42,845 bases of DNA from Burkholderia sp. H160 (GTDB taxonomy: Bacteria; Pseudomonadota; Gammaproteobacteria; Burkholderiales; Burkholderiaceae): positions 1-42,845 of the forward strand of contig ABYL01000055.1 of the NCBI GenBank assembly GCA_000173575.1, written 5' to 3'. Position numbers and translations under genes: made by a program. Shown piece by piece: positions 1 through 8,526 of the stretch; position 1 is the first letter of the stretch; each line of letters begins with the position of its first letter. Below the pieces are notes generated by a model. The model was not told where the DNA came from and did not search any database. It saw only the letters and a program-made list of their open reading frames with translations.

Positions 1-1215
1 CAACGCGCCTTCCTCGGCGCCGGCCTTGAGTGCGACGGCAGGCCGTGCGCGCGCCGCATCGATGGCGGGCGCGACGCTGCCCAACACCGACACCGCGATC
101 CCAAGCGCGAGAAACACCGCGCTCGCGAGCGGCTCGAACCCGACTCGCGGTTGCACGCCCGGAAAATAGCCGCCACCGAGATCGCTGCCGAAGAAGCGCA
201 GCGCGCCGCTGGCCATCGCGTAGCCGAGCGCGAGGCCGCACAACGAACCGAGCATCCCGAGCAGCGCGCCTTCGAGCAGGATCTGTCGCAATAGCTGAGC
301 TCGCGTGAGTCCGAGCACGCGCAGCATCGCGAATTGCGAGCGGCGTCGCACGACGCCGAGCGCCTGCGTCGAAAACACGAGGAACGCGCCTGTGAACAGT
401 GCGACCAGCGCGAGCACGTTCATGTTGATCCGATAAGCGCGCGACAGACGATCTGTGCGGCTTTCTGTATCGCGCGTCTCTGCGACTACCCACGCGTTAC
501 CGAGCCGCTGCTGCAGATCGCGTTTGAAGCGTTGCCGATCGACGCCGCGTTCGAGTTGCACGTCGACGCGCGACAGCTTGCCCACCTTGCCGAACTTCCA
601 TTGCGCGGCGGCGATGTCCATCACCGCGAGCCGTTGACCCGGCCGCGTGCGCACGAGCCCACCCGCGACGCGCAGATGCAGATCCGACGTGCCGCTGCGC
701 AGCGTCACGTCATCGCCGACCTTGACGTCCAGCCATTGCTGCGCGGCCGTCGACAGAAATACCGCATCGGAGGTGAGCGTGTCGAACGGCCGGTCGGAAG
801 GCGGCACGCCGATCAGATCGGGCGTGATCCGGCTCGCCTTGAAGATGTCGATGCCGAGGACGGGTAAAGCACCGCGGTGGCCCGGTACCGCAACGTCGAA
901 CGCGAGCACGGGACTCGCCAGCGACACGCCCGACTCGTTGGCCAGCCGCGGATAGAGGGACTCGTCGACGAAAGGCTGCGCGCCCCGCACCTGTAGATCC
1001 GCTTCGCCGGACAGACTGCGCGCGGCCGCCGAGAATTCGTTGAAGGCCGCGCTGTTGATCAATTGCACCGCGTAGCCGAGCGCGACGCCTAGCGCGATCG
1101 TCGCGATGGCAACGAGTGCGCGTCCGCGATGACTGCGCCATTCCGCGGCCAACAGCCAACGCGCGAGAACGCGATATCCCGGCGTGCGCGGCAGTGGGCG
1201 AAGTTCAGCGGCCAT
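1..1215 (-). CDS. FtsX-family ABC transporter permease, 3' end outside window
   Basis: The frame read on the minus strand from the ATG at 1215 stays open to the window edge (405 codons). It resembles the permease of the YbbA/YbbP and LolCDE/MacB type. Near residue 20-45 there is a first membrane segment (ALVAIATIALGVALGYAVQ), then a roughly 220-residue periplasmic domain. A second hydrophobic segment (LALVALFTGAFLVFSTQALGVV) is followed by the cytoplasmic coupling stretch RRRSQFAMLRVLGLTRAQLL, which is characteristic of FtsX-like permeases, and then by two more membrane segments. The start overlaps the last codons of the upstream ATPase gene by 11 bases, so the two are co-translated partners. 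The likely role is ATP-driven extraction or export of a lipid or hydrophobic ligand from the inner membrane; the substrate is unknown. The visible part looks like one half of a two-repeat (about 800-residue) YbbP-like permease. Confidence 0.85.
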   Translation of the reverse strand, partial: MAAELRPLPRTPGYRVLARWLLAAEWRSHRGRALVAIATIALGVALGYAVQLINSAAFNEFSAAARSLSGEADLQVRGAQPFVDESLYPRLANESGVSLASPVLAFDVAVPGHRGALPVLGIDIFKASRITPDLIGVPPSDRPFDTLTSDAVFLSTAAQQWLDVKVGDDVTLRSGTSDLHLRVAGGLVRTRPGQRLAVMDIAAAQWKFGKVGKLSRVDVQLERGVDRQRFKRDLQQRLGNAWVVAETRDTESRTDRLSRAYRINMNVLALVALFTGAFLVFSTQALGVVRRRSQFAMLRVLGLTRAQLLRQILLEGALLGMLGSLCGLALGYAMASGALRFFGSDLGGGYFPGVQPRVGFEPLASAVFLALGIAVSVLGSVAPAIDAARARPAVALKAGAEEGAL

Positions 1216-1939
1216 CGTCGGTCGAGCGGGCCGCGGCATGCGCGACGTTCGCGGTTTTATCGCGCGCGGCATGCAGACCGCCGTCGCTCAGGATCAACAC
1301 GCGGTCGGCCACGGCGGCCGCGGCTTCCGAATGCGTGACCATGATCGTCGCCGCGCCGGTTGCCTTACTTTGCGCACGGAACAGGCGGAGCACGTCGTGC
1401 GCGGTCGCGGGGTCGAGATTGCCGGTCGGTTCGTCGGCAAGAAGCAGCGTCGGGCGATGCACGAGCGCACGCGCGATCGCGACGCGCTGCAGCTCACCGC
1501 CGGACAGATCTCGCGGGAAGTCGTCGCCGCGTCCGCCGAGGCCGACCGCCGCGAGCATGTCGAGTGCCGCCGAAGTCGGCAGATCGTTGAGCAGCAGTGG
1601 CAGGGCGACGTTTTGCGCGAGCGTCAGATGCGGCAGCACATGAAACGCCTGGAATACGAAGCCGAGCTTCTGGCGGCGCAGACGCGTCGCGGCGTCATCG
1701 TCGAGTTGCTCGACGGCGCGTCCGCCGATCAGCACGCTGCCGCTATCAGCGCGGTCGAGTCCGGCGATCAGGTTGAGCAGCGTCGACTTGCCGACGCCCG
1801 AGTCGCCCATGATCGCGACGAACTCGCCCGACGCGAGCGTGAAGTCGAGCTGCGCGAGCACGATGCGGCCGGTGCCGTACCGCTTGCTGAGGCCGCGGCA
1901 TTCAAGTGCGGGTATGGGGACGTCGTCACGAAGCGCCAT
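1205..1939 (-). CDS. ABC transporter ATP-binding protein (YbbA/LolD/MacB type)
   Basis: This 244-residue ATPase has all canonical motifs: Walker A GDSGVGKST near residue 45, a Q-loop (FVFQAFHVLP), signature LSGGELQRVAIARAL, Walker B LLLADEPTGNLD and switch His in VTHS. The GNLD wording after Walker B and the length are typical of the LolD/MacB/FtsE/YbbA branch, which works with FtsX-like permeases. That fits the permease gene that starts inside its 3' end. A protein of this kind powers conformational change of the membrane partner rather than classic import. The region before the ATG at 1939 has no convincing Shine-Dalgarno sequence, so the exact start is moderately uncertain. Confidence 0.93.
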   Translation of the reverse strand: MALRDDVPIPALECRGLSKRYGTGRIVLAQLDFTLASGEFVAIMGDSGVGKSTLLNLIAGLDRADSGSVLIGGRAVEQLDDDAATRLRRQKLGFVFQAFHVLPHLTLAQNVALPLLLNDLPTSAALDMLAAVGLGGRGDDFPRDLSGGELQRVAIARALVHRPTLLLADEPTGNLDPATAHDVLRLFRAQSKATGAATIMVTHSEAAAAVADRVLILSDGGLHAARDKTANVAHAAARSTDDGR

Positions 1940-2624
1940 GCGAGGAGATCCGGAAAAGCAGCCGGGCGAGGTAAGCCGGCTGGGCGAAATGAGTGTGCCT
2001 CGTCGCGCGAATTTTCGCAGCAGGGAGTATGGCGCGCCCAGATTTATCGTAAGGCAAATGAAGGATTCGCATGCCTGGAACCCGCCGTTTCAGGGCCTGG
2101 TGATCGAGGCGCGCGGCACGGTTGCCGCCCCGCTTGCGGGGCGTTTTAGAGCCCCGGCACAAAAAATATTTTTATCGCTGACTGGGCAATTTTTTGTTTA
2201 ATTGCCAGCCGACTGCACGGGTCAAAGAGCAGTCGACAGCACGATCCGTTCCAGTCGAACCGACCCTACAAACAGCGAATGCTTAAAAGCGCTCAACCCC
2301 CGCGCAATTGCCAGCTTTCTGCTGCCAAATTTTCGGCCTGCGCGAGGCCTTTGTAACGATGTGCAAATGCACATTTCGATGCGTTTTGCAAGCGTTCGAG
2401 TCGTAACGATGTATTGTGGCGCGGATTTCGCTGCTGTTGCGATGCAAAATTATTCTTATCTTGGTAATCTCCCACCCTTGGTCAGTCGGCCGCGGGTAAA
2501 CGTGTAGCGGGAAACCCCTTCGCACGTCAGTTTCAGCGAACTCCAACTTACATTTACATTTCAATGCCTACTGTTTTTCGGGGCGTTGACGCGGCGTTTT
2601 GAACTTCAAGTTTTGACAGAGCAC
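1940..2624. other. Intergenic control region between ABC exporter and nuoM
   Basis: About 685 bases separate the divergent genes and no ORF here looks real. The stretch 2160-2460 is AT-rich compared with its surroundings. Visible elements are a hairpin at 2182-2208 (GCAATT/AATTGC arms around a T-rich loop), a perfect 7+2+7 inverted repeat at 2359-2374, and the 10-mer GTAACGATGT repeated at 2353 and 2403, exactly 50 bases apart. The 10-mer AATTGCCAGC occurs near 2200 and again near 2305. Promoters for both flanking operons must lie here, but no -35/-10 pair is strong enough to name. Confidence 0.5.
2353..2412. promoter_or_regulatory. Possible operator: 16-bp palindrome within a 50-bp direct repeat
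   Basis: ATGTGCAAATGCACAT (2359-2374) is a perfect inverted repeat with 7-base arms and a 2-base spacer. It overlaps the first of two copies of GTAACGATGT (2353-2362 and 2403-2412). Symmetry of this size upstream of a respiratory gene suggests a dimeric regulator site. The regulator is unknown, and the sequence does not match the FNR consensus TTGAT-N4-ATCAA. Confidence 0.3.
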
Positions 2625-4181
2625 ATGCCATTGCCTCTCCTAAGTCTTCTCATCTGGATCCCCATCGTCGCCGGATTCGTGGTCCTGCGCGCCGGGTCCG
2701 ACGCGGCGCGTAACCGCACGCGCTGGCTCGCGCTGATCGGCGCGGTGGCGGGTTTCCTGCCGGTGATCCCGCTCGTGGCGAATTTCCGCAACGACGTGAC
2801 TTCGATGCAGTTCGTCGAGAACGTCCGCTGGTCGCCGACGTTCGATATCGCATGGCATGTGGGAATCGACGGGATTTCGTTGTGGCTCGTCGCGCTGACC
2901 GCGCTGACGACGATCATCATCGTGATCGCGTCGTGGGAGTCGATCACGCAGCGCACCGCGCAGTACTTCGGCGCGTTCCTGATGCTGTCGGGCTTCATGC
3001 AGGGCGTGTTCACGTCGCTCGATGGCATGATGTTCTTCATCGCGTTCGAGGCGACGCTGATTCCGCTGTATCTGCTGATCGGCACCTACGGTCAGAAGAA
3101 CCGCACCTATGCGGCGGTGAAGTTCTTCTTCGTGTCGTTCCTCGGCTCGCTGATGATGCTGATGTCGCTGCTCTATCTGTATAGCCAGACGCACAGCTTC
3201 GATCTCGCCGTGTGGCGCGAAGCGCATCTCGACATGGTGCCGCAGGCGCTGATCTTCCTCGGCTTCCTCGCCGCGTTCGGCGTGAAGGTGCCGATGTGGC
3301 CGCTGCATACGTGGCTGCCCGACGTGCACCTCGACGGTCCGACCGGCGCAGCGGTGATGATCGGCATGCTGAAGATCGGCGGCTACGGTCTGCTGCGTTT
3401 CGCACTGCCGATCGCGCCGCAAGCGAGCCACTTCTTCGCGCCGATGATGATCACGCTGTCGCTCGTCGCGGTGATCTACTCGAGCCTGCTCGCGCTCGTG
3501 CAAACCGACATGCGCCGCCTGCTCGCGTATTCGACGGTCGCTCACATGGGCCTCGTCACGCTCGGCCTGTTCGTCTTCAACCGCTTCGGCCAGTCCGGCG
3601 CGATCGTGCAGATGATCTCGTACGGCGTGGTGTCCGGTGCGATGCTGTTGTGCACCGGCATGCTCTACGACCGCACCAAGACCGCGTCGATCGCCGAGTA
3701 CGGCGGCGTCGCCAACACGATGCCGCGCTTTGCCGCGTTCGTGATGCTGTTCTCGATGGCCAACATCGGTCTGCCGGGCACGTCGGGCTTCGTCGGCGAA
3801 TTCATGGTGCTGATGGGCGCGATCCGCTTCAACTTCTGGATCGGCGCGATCGCCGCGACCACGCTGATCCTCAGCGCGGCTTACACGCTGTGGATGTACA
3901 AACGCGTGATCTTCGGCGCAATCGCCAACGCACGCGTCGCGAAGCTGAAAGACCTCGGCAAGCGCGAGTTCGTGCTGCTCGGTGCGATGGCGCTGCTGGT
4001 GCTCGCGATCGGTCTCGATCCGAAGCCGTTCACCGATGCGATCGATCCGTCGGTCGGCACGCTGCTCGCGCAATCGGAACGCTCGGCACTTCCTGCGGAC
4101 GCCGTGCCGACGGAAGGTGGCGAGCATCTGCAGGCAGCGGCGCCCGGACCGGCTCCCGTCGCCACGCACACTCCGGGATAA
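2625..4181 (+). CDS. nuoM: NuoM-like NADH-quinone oxidoreductase subunit M (orphan copy)
   Basis: This is an antiporter-type proton-pumping subunit of about 518 residues with some 13-14 membrane segments. It keeps the residues NuoM needs: the membrane Glu in FFIAFEATLIPLYLLIG (residue 142), the Lys in AFGVKVPMWPLHTWLPD (residue 221), a second Lys in IGMLKIGGYG, and the late Glu in GFVGEFMVLMG. The start at 2625 (MPLPLLSLLIWIPI) matches family N-termini. The frame is also open from a TTG at 2586. The C-terminus has an extra Ala/Pro-rich tail of about 40 residues. No other nuo genes flank it. It sits alone ahead of cyoABCD, separated from them by a terminator-like hairpin and about 330 bases, so it is probably its own transcription unit. 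It may be a duplicate subunit of complex I or part of a different Mrp-like ion-pumping assembly. Confidence 0.9.
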   Translation: MPLPLLSLLIWIPIVAGFVVLRAGSDAARNRTRWLALIGAVAGFLPVIPLVANFRNDVTSMQFVENVRWSPTFDIAWHVGIDGISLWLVALTALTTIIIVIASWESITQRTAQYFGAFLMLSGFMQGVFTSLDGMMFFIAFEATLIPLYLLIGTYGQKNRTYAAVKFFFVSFLGSLMMLMSLLYLYSQTHSFDLAVWREAHLDMVPQALIFLGFLAAFGVKVPMWPLHTWLPDVHLDGPTGAAVMIGMLKIGGYGLLRFALPIAPQASHFFAPMMITLSLVAVIYSSLLALVQTDMRRLLAYSTVAHMGLVTLGLFVFNRFGQSGAIVQMISYGVVSGAMLLCTGMLYDRTKTASIAEYGGVANTMPRFAAFVMLFSMANIGLPGTSGFVGEFMVLMGAIRFNFWIGAIAATTLILSAAYTLWMYKRVIFGAIANARVAKLKDLGKREFVLLGAMALLVLAIGLDPKPFTDAIDPSVGTLLAQSERSALPADAVPTEGGEHLQAAAPGPAPVATHTPG

Positions 4182-4189
4182 AAGAACAG

Positions 4190-4247
4190 AGCGCAAGAGT
4201 CGTTGTCGCATCCGCGCCTCAGGGTGCGGCGACGCTCTTGCGCTTTT
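4190..4247 (+). terminator. Rho-independent terminator after nuoM
   Basis: A 10-base stem AGCGCAAGAG (4190-4199) pairs with CTCTTGCGCT (4235-4244), and partly paired inner arms extend it. The stem runs into a short T run (4244-4247). It lies just past the nuoM stop codon. Confidence 0.7.
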
Positions 4248-4572
4248 GCGCGTCGCTATCAATCCCTTTGTGAATACATGCGTGGCGTAGTGCGTCGAAA
4301 CCGCTGCGCATCCAGCAATTTTTTAGCGCTTTTTTCAGGGGACTTTGCGATGCGTCAACTTTTCGATGCTTCGTTTTGGAGCGTCGCAAACGACGCTGGT
4401 GAATAGGGTGTGCGGGGAAATGCGGCAACGTGTCGCACTGCGCCGCGGCGCAATAGATCGTTGCGAAATCGAGTGTTTATCGGCATTCAATGCACCCCCT
4501 ATTATGCGAGCGCTAATTAATGGAGAGCCGTCGAATGACGTTCGTTGAAGTCAAAAAAACGAGGCAGAGGAT
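4248..4572. other. Promoter region of the cyo operon
   Basis: No gene is seen in these 325 bases. The region begins with T-rich tracts (4320-4336) and holds the palindrome at 4380-4397 described separately. The AT-rich stretch 4495-4520 (including TATTATG and TAATTAATGG) just ahead of cyoA could hold a -10 element. No confident -35/-10 pair was found. Confidence 0.45.
4380..4397. promoter_or_regulatory. Perfect inverted repeat upstream of cyoA
   Basis: AGCGTCGCAAACGACGCT has 7-base arms and a 4-base centre, about 175 bases before cyoA. Its core GTCG-YAAA-CGAC is shared with the inverted repeat upstream of the capsule export operon (12599-12612). It may be an operator, but chance cannot be excluded. 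Confidence 0.3.
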
Positions 4573-5466
4573 ATGAAAGAACGGGCGCTAGGAAGGCCGG
4601 CAAGTTTCATTTCCGCCAGCCTCATGTTGCTGCTTTCGGGTTGCAGCAACCTCGATATTCTGAATCCGAAAGGGAGTGTGGGACTCGCGGAGCGTGATCT
4701 GATCGCGACTTCGGTGTGGGCCATGCTGATCGTCGTGGTGCCGGTCATTCTGATGACACTGTTTTTCGCGTGGCGTTATCGCGCGTCGAACAGAAACGCC
4801 GAATACAAGCCGGGCTGGACTCATTCGACCGCTGTCGAAGTCGTCGTCTGGACGATTCCGACGCTGATCATTCTGTTCCTCGCCGTGTTGACGTGGCGGA
4901 CGACGCATGAGCTCGATCCGTATCGTCCGCTCGAATCGCAGGTCAAGCCGATCAACGTCGAAGTCGTCGCGCTCGACTGGAAGTGGCTGTTCATCTACCC
5001 GGACCTCGGCATCGCGTCGGTGAACCAGCTCGCGATCCCGGTCGGTACGCCGGTGAACTTCCGGATCACGTCGGACACCGTGATGAACTCGTTCTTCATC
5101 CCGCAGTTGGGCGGCCAGATCTACGCGATGGCGGGCATGCAGACGCGCCTGCACCTGATCGCCGATCACGCCGGCGACTACGCGGGCGTCGCGGCGAACT
5201 TCAGCGGCAAGGGCTTCTCGGACATGAAGTTCCGCACGCTCGCCGAGACGCCTGAAGACTTCAACGCCTGGGTTGCGAAGGTGCGCGCTTCGTCGGACCG
5301 CCTCGACATGGACCGCTATCACGCGGTGTCGGAGCCGAGCGAAAAGGACCCGGTGCGGTACTTCTCGACCGTCGATCCGAAGCTCTTCAACAACATCATT
5401 GCCCGCTACAACAACGGCAACGTCATCGACAACATGAAAGACGCCAACTGCGCGCCTAAGGGGTAA
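4573..5466 (+). CDS. cyoA: Cytochrome bo3 ubiquinol oxidase subunit II
   Basis: This 297-residue lipoprotein subunit belongs to the quinol-oxidising terminal oxidase. The signal peptide ends in a lipobox (LLSGC, Cys24). Two membrane hairpin segments follow at roughly residues 45-70 and 90-112, then a periplasmic cupredoxin-like domain. The copper-A ligands of cytochrome c oxidases are absent in the segment NSFFIPQLGGQIYAMAGMQ, which is the hallmark of a quinol oxidase. The start at 4573 follows a GAGGCAGAGG purine stretch. It is first gene of cyoABCD, with three bases between its stop codon and cyoB. No cyoE (haem O synthase) follows, so that gene must lie elsewhere. Confidence 0.97.
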   Translation: MKERALGRPASFISASLMLLLSGCSNLDILNPKGSVGLAERDLIATSVWAMLIVVVPVILMTLFFAWRYRASNRNAEYKPGWTHSTAVEVVVWTIPTLIILFLAVLTWRTTHELDPYRPLESQVKPINVEVVALDWKWLFIYPDLGIASVNQLAIPVGTPVNFRITSDTVMNSFFIPQLGGQIYAMAGMQTRLHLIADHAGDYAGVAANFSGKGFSDMKFRTLAETPEDFNAWVAKVRASSDRLDMDRYHAVSEPSEKDPVRYFSTVDPKLFNNIIARYNNGNVIDNMKDANCAPKG

Positions 5467-5469
5467 CTC

Positions 5470-7491
5470 ATGTTCGGAAAACTCACTCTCGATGCGATTC
5501 CGTATCACGAGCCCATCATCGTGACGGCGGGCGCCGGCATGGTGCTCGCCGCGCTGGCGGTGCTCGGCGGAATCACGTATTTCGGCAAATGGCGCTACCT
5601 GTGGAGCGAATGGCTGACGTCCGTCGACCACAAGAAGATCGGCGTGATGTACATCGTCGTTGCGTTCATCATGCTGCTGCGCGGCTTCGCCGACGCGATC
5701 ATGATGCGTATGCAGCTGGCGCTGTCGTACCTGAGCCCAGGCTTCCTGCCTCCGCATCACTACGACCAGATCTTCACCGCGCACGGCGTCATCATGATCT
5801 TTTTCATGGCGATGACGTTCATGGTCGGTCTGATGAACCTCGTCGTGCCGCTGCAGATCGGTGCGCGCGACGTCGCGTTTCCGTTCATCAACTCGCTGAG
5901 CTTCTGGATGACGGCAGTCAGCGCGATTCTGATCAACATCTCGCTGGTGATCGGTGAATTCGGGCAGACCGGCTGGCTCGCTTATCCGCCGCTGTCCGAA
6001 CTGCAGTTTAGCCCTGGTGTTGGCGTCGACTATTACCTGTGGAGCTTGCAACTCTCCGGTATCGGCACCTTGCTGACCGGTGTGAACTTCTTCGTGACGA
6101 TCGTGAAGATGCGCGCCCCGGGCATGTCGTTCATGAAGATGCCGGTGTTCACGTGGACCGCACTGTGCACGAACGTGCTGATCATGGCGTCGTTCCCGAT
6201 CCTGACCGTCACGCTCGCGCTGCTCGGTCTGGACCGTTACCTCGGCATGCACTTCTTCACCAACGAAGCCGGCGGCAACGCGATGCTGTACCTGAACCTG
6301 ATCTGGGCCTGGGGGCACCCCGAGGTGTACATCCTGATCCTGCCGGCGTTCGGTATTTTCTCGGAAGTCGTCGCGACCTTTGCGAAGAAGCCGCTGTTCG
6401 GCTACAAGACGATGGTGTGGGCGACCTGCGCGATCATGGTGTTGTCGTTCCTCGTCTGGCTGCATCACTTCTTCACGATGGGTTCGGGCGCGGATGTGAA
6501 CGCGTTCTTCGGCATCGCGACGATGGTGATTTCCATTCCGACCGGCGTCAAAGTGTTCAACTGGCTGTTTACGATCTACAAGGGCCGTCTGCAATTCACG
6601 ACGCCGATTCTGTGGACGATCGGCTTCATCATCACTTTCACGATCGGCGGCATGACCGGCGTGATGATGGCGATTCCGGGCGCGGACTTCGTGCTGCATA
6701 ACAGCCTGTTCCTGATCGCCCACTTCCACAACGTGATTATCGGTGGCGTGCTGTTCGGCTATCTGGCCGGCTTCAACTACTGGTTCCCGAAGGCGTTCGG
6801 CTTCAAACTGAACGAGAAGATCGGCAAGGCCGCGTTCTGGTTCTGGCAGATCGGCTTCTGGGTTGCGTTCACGCCGCTGTACGTGCTCGGCTTCATGGGC
6901 ATGACCCGTCGTCTGAATCACTACGACAACCCGGCATGGCATCCGTGGCTGATCGTCGCCGCGTTCGGCGCGGTGCTGATCGCAATCGGTATCGCTTGCC
7001 AACTGCTGCAGTTGGTCGTCAGCATCCGCGATCGCAACCTGCCGGAAAACCGCGACCTGACGGGCGATCCTTGGGATGGTCATACGCTGGAATGGGCGAC
7101 GAGCTCGCCGCCGCCGGCTTATAACTTCGCGCACATCCCGGACGTCCGCGCGCTCGACGCGTTCACCGAAATGAAGTCGCGCAAGGGCGGTGTCAAAGTA
7201 CCGGTGTATCGCGACATTCATATGCCGTCGAATACGTCCGCGGGTCTGCTGGTGGGTCTGTTCTCGCTGGTGCTCGGCTTTGCAGGCGTGTGGCACATCT
7301 GGTGGCTTGCGATCGTCGGCTTTGTCGGCGCGATCGGCACCGTGATCGTCTACAGCTTCATGGACAACGACGGCTATTACATTCCGGCCGACACTGTCGC
7401 GCTGATTGAAGAGAAACGCAACGGCGGTGCTGGTGCCGTGGCCGGTGTCGGCGCAAGCGCCGGCAAGCAGGTCGCGCTGGAGGTGGACTGA
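5470..7491 (+). CDS. cyoB: Cytochrome bo3 ubiquinol oxidase subunit I
   Basis: This is the catalytic haem-copper subunit (673 residues, about 15 membrane segments). It reduces O2 to water with electrons from ubiquinol and pumps protons. Visible ligands are the low-spin haem His in [14 protein letters not shown], the CuB His with the cross-linked Tyr in WGHPEVYIL, the His pair in WLHHFFTMG, and the haem ligands in [10 protein letters not shown]. The N-terminal [13 protein letters not shown] is also typical. The length matches E. coli CyoB (663). The stop codon overlaps the cyoC start (TGATG). Confidence 0.98.
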   Translation: MFGKLTLDAIPYHEPIIVTAGAGMVLAALAVLGGITYFGKWRYLWSEWLTSVDHKKIGVMYIVVAFIMLLRGFADAIMMRMQLALSYLSPGFLPPHHYDQIFTAHGVIMIFFMAMTFMVGLMNLVVPLQIGARDVAFPFINSLSFWMTAVSAILINISLVIGEFGQTGWLAYPPLSELQFSPGVGVDYYLWSLQLSGIGTLLTGVNFFVTIVKMRAPGMSFMKMPVFTWTALCTNVLIMASFPILTVTLALLGLDRYLGMHFFTNEAGGNAMLYLNLIWAWGHPEVYILILPAFGIFSEVVATFAKKPLFGYKTMVWATCAIMVLSFLVWLHHFFTMGSGADVNAFFGIATMVISIPTGVKVFNWLFTIYKGRLQFTTPILWTIGFIITFTIGGMTGVMMAIPGADFVLHNSLFLIAHFHNVIIGGVLFGYLAGFNYWFPKAFGFKLNEKIGKAAFWFWQIGFWVAFTPLYVLGFMGMTRRLNHYDNPAWHPWLIVAAFGAVLIAIGIACQLLQLVVSIRDRNLPENRDLTGDPWDGHTLEWATSSPPPAYNFAHIPDVRALDAFTEMKSRKGGVKVPVYRDIHMPSNTSAGLLVGLFSLVLGFAGVWHIWWLAIVGFVGAIGTVIVYSFMDNDGYYIPADTVALIEEKRNGGAGAVAGVGASAGKQVALEVD

Positions 7492-8096
7492 TGTTACAGA
7501 AGACTATTGCGGTTGAGCCGCAACTCGCGCCGGACCACGTGCCGTCGCATTCGGTGTTCGGTTTCTGGTTGTACCTGATGACCGACTGCATCGTCTTCGC
7601 GGCGCTGTTCGCCGTGTTCGCTGTGATGAGCCATCAGTTCGCGGGCGGTCCGAGCGGCAAGGACCTGTTCGAGATCCCTGGCGTCGCGCTTGAAACGACG
7701 ATGCTGCTGCTCTCGAGTATCACGTACGGCTTCGCGATGCTTGGCGCGCACAAGAACCGCAAGGGCGTCCTGCTCGGCTGGCTCGGCGTGACGTTCCTGC
7801 TGGGTCTCGCGTTCCTCGTGCTGGAAATGCGCGAGTTCTCGCACCTGATCGCCGAAGGCGCGGGTCCGGGCCGTAGCGCGTTCCTGTCGTCGTTCTTCAC
7901 GCTGGTCGGTACGCACGGGCTGCACGTGACGTTCGGCCTGATCTGGATGGTGGTACTGGCGCTGCAGGTGATGCGTCATCGCGACCTGACCGAACGCGAC
8001 ATGATCCGTCTGACGTGCCTGAGCCTTTTCTGGCACTTCCTCGACGTCGTGTGGATCGGCGTTTTCACCTTTGTCTATCTTGCGAGCGTGATCTAA
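7491..8096 (+). CDS. cyoC: Cytochrome bo3 ubiquinol oxidase subunit III
   Basis: This 201-residue protein has five membrane segments and is of the CyoC/COX3 family. The diagnostic [19 protein letters not shown] and the closing segment [22 protein letters not shown] are both present. It helps assemble and stabilise the oxidase. The ATG overlaps the cyoB stop, and cyoD starts directly after its own stop, so translation of the operon is tightly coupled. Confidence 0.97.
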   Translation: MLQKTIAVEPQLAPDHVPSHSVFGFWLYLMTDCIVFAALFAVFAVMSHQFAGGPSGKDLFEIPGVALETTMLLLSSITYGFAMLGAHKNRKGVLLGWLGVTFLLGLAFLVLEMREFSHLIAEGAGPGRSAFLSSFFTLVGTHGLHVTFGLIWMVVLALQVMRHRDLTERDMIRLTCLSLFWHFLDVVWIGVFTFVYLASVI

Positions 8097-8438
8097 ATGG
8101 ACCATAGTCATAACGCCCATGGCGCGCACTCGGAAGGCGGCCACGGCAGCTTCGGCAGCTATACGGCGGGCTTCGTGCTCTCCGTCATTCTGACCGTCGC
8201 GGCATTCGCGATCGTGATGACCGGCACGTTGACGGGCCAAAGCGCGCTGTTCGCAATCGCGGGCCTCGCGTTCGTGCAGATCCTCGTGCATCTGGTGTTC
8301 TTCCTGCATATGAACACGTCGTCGTCGCAGCGCTGGAACGTGACGGCGTTTGCTTTCACGGCGCTAACCGCTGTGATCGTGATCGGCGGCACGTTGTGGG
8401 TCATGCATAACGTCAGCATGAACATGATGTCGCGCTAA
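8097..8438 (+). CDS. cyoD: Cytochrome bo3 ubiquinol oxidase subunit IV
   Basis: This small 113-residue subunit has three membrane segments and a His-rich N-terminus (MDHSHNAHGAHSEGGHG). The family signature region VQILVHLVFFLHMN is clear. It is the last gene of cyoABCD. The bidirectional terminator 33 bases downstream ends the operon. Confidence 0.96.
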   Translation: MDHSHNAHGAHSEGGHGSFGSYTAGFVLSVILTVAAFAIVMTGTLTGQSALFAIAGLAFVQILVHLVFFLHMNTSSSQRWNVTAFAFTALTAVIVIGGTLWVMHNVSMNMMSR

Positions 8439-8470
8439 GCGGATAACGCTTTAGCGTTAGCCTCGAAAAA

Positions 8471-8502
8471 AAGCCCCGCAAGATTTCGGTCTTGCGGGGC
8501 TT
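8471..8502. terminator. Bidirectional Rho-independent terminator
   Basis: A 13-base perfect stem (8471-8483 with 8490-8502, GC-rich core GCCCCGCAAGA) encloses the loop TTTCGG. An A run precedes it and a T-rich run (TTTTCTTTT) follows it, so it works in both directions. It separates the convergent cyo operon (plus) and the kpsC-like operon (minus). Confidence 0.93.
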
Positions 8503-8526
8503 TTCTTTTGGCCGGGCGGTTTGTTT

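Noticed and set aside
2640-4262. A 540-codon frame antisense to nuoM
   Set aside because: It is a His/Arg/Glu-rich shadow of a membrane protein gene and has no family resemblance.
4588-7296. A 902-codon open frame antisense to cyoA-cyoB
   Set aside because: It is rich in Arg, His, Asp and Gln with no domain, as expected for the shadow frame of a high-GC coding region; the sense strand encodes clear oxidase subunits.
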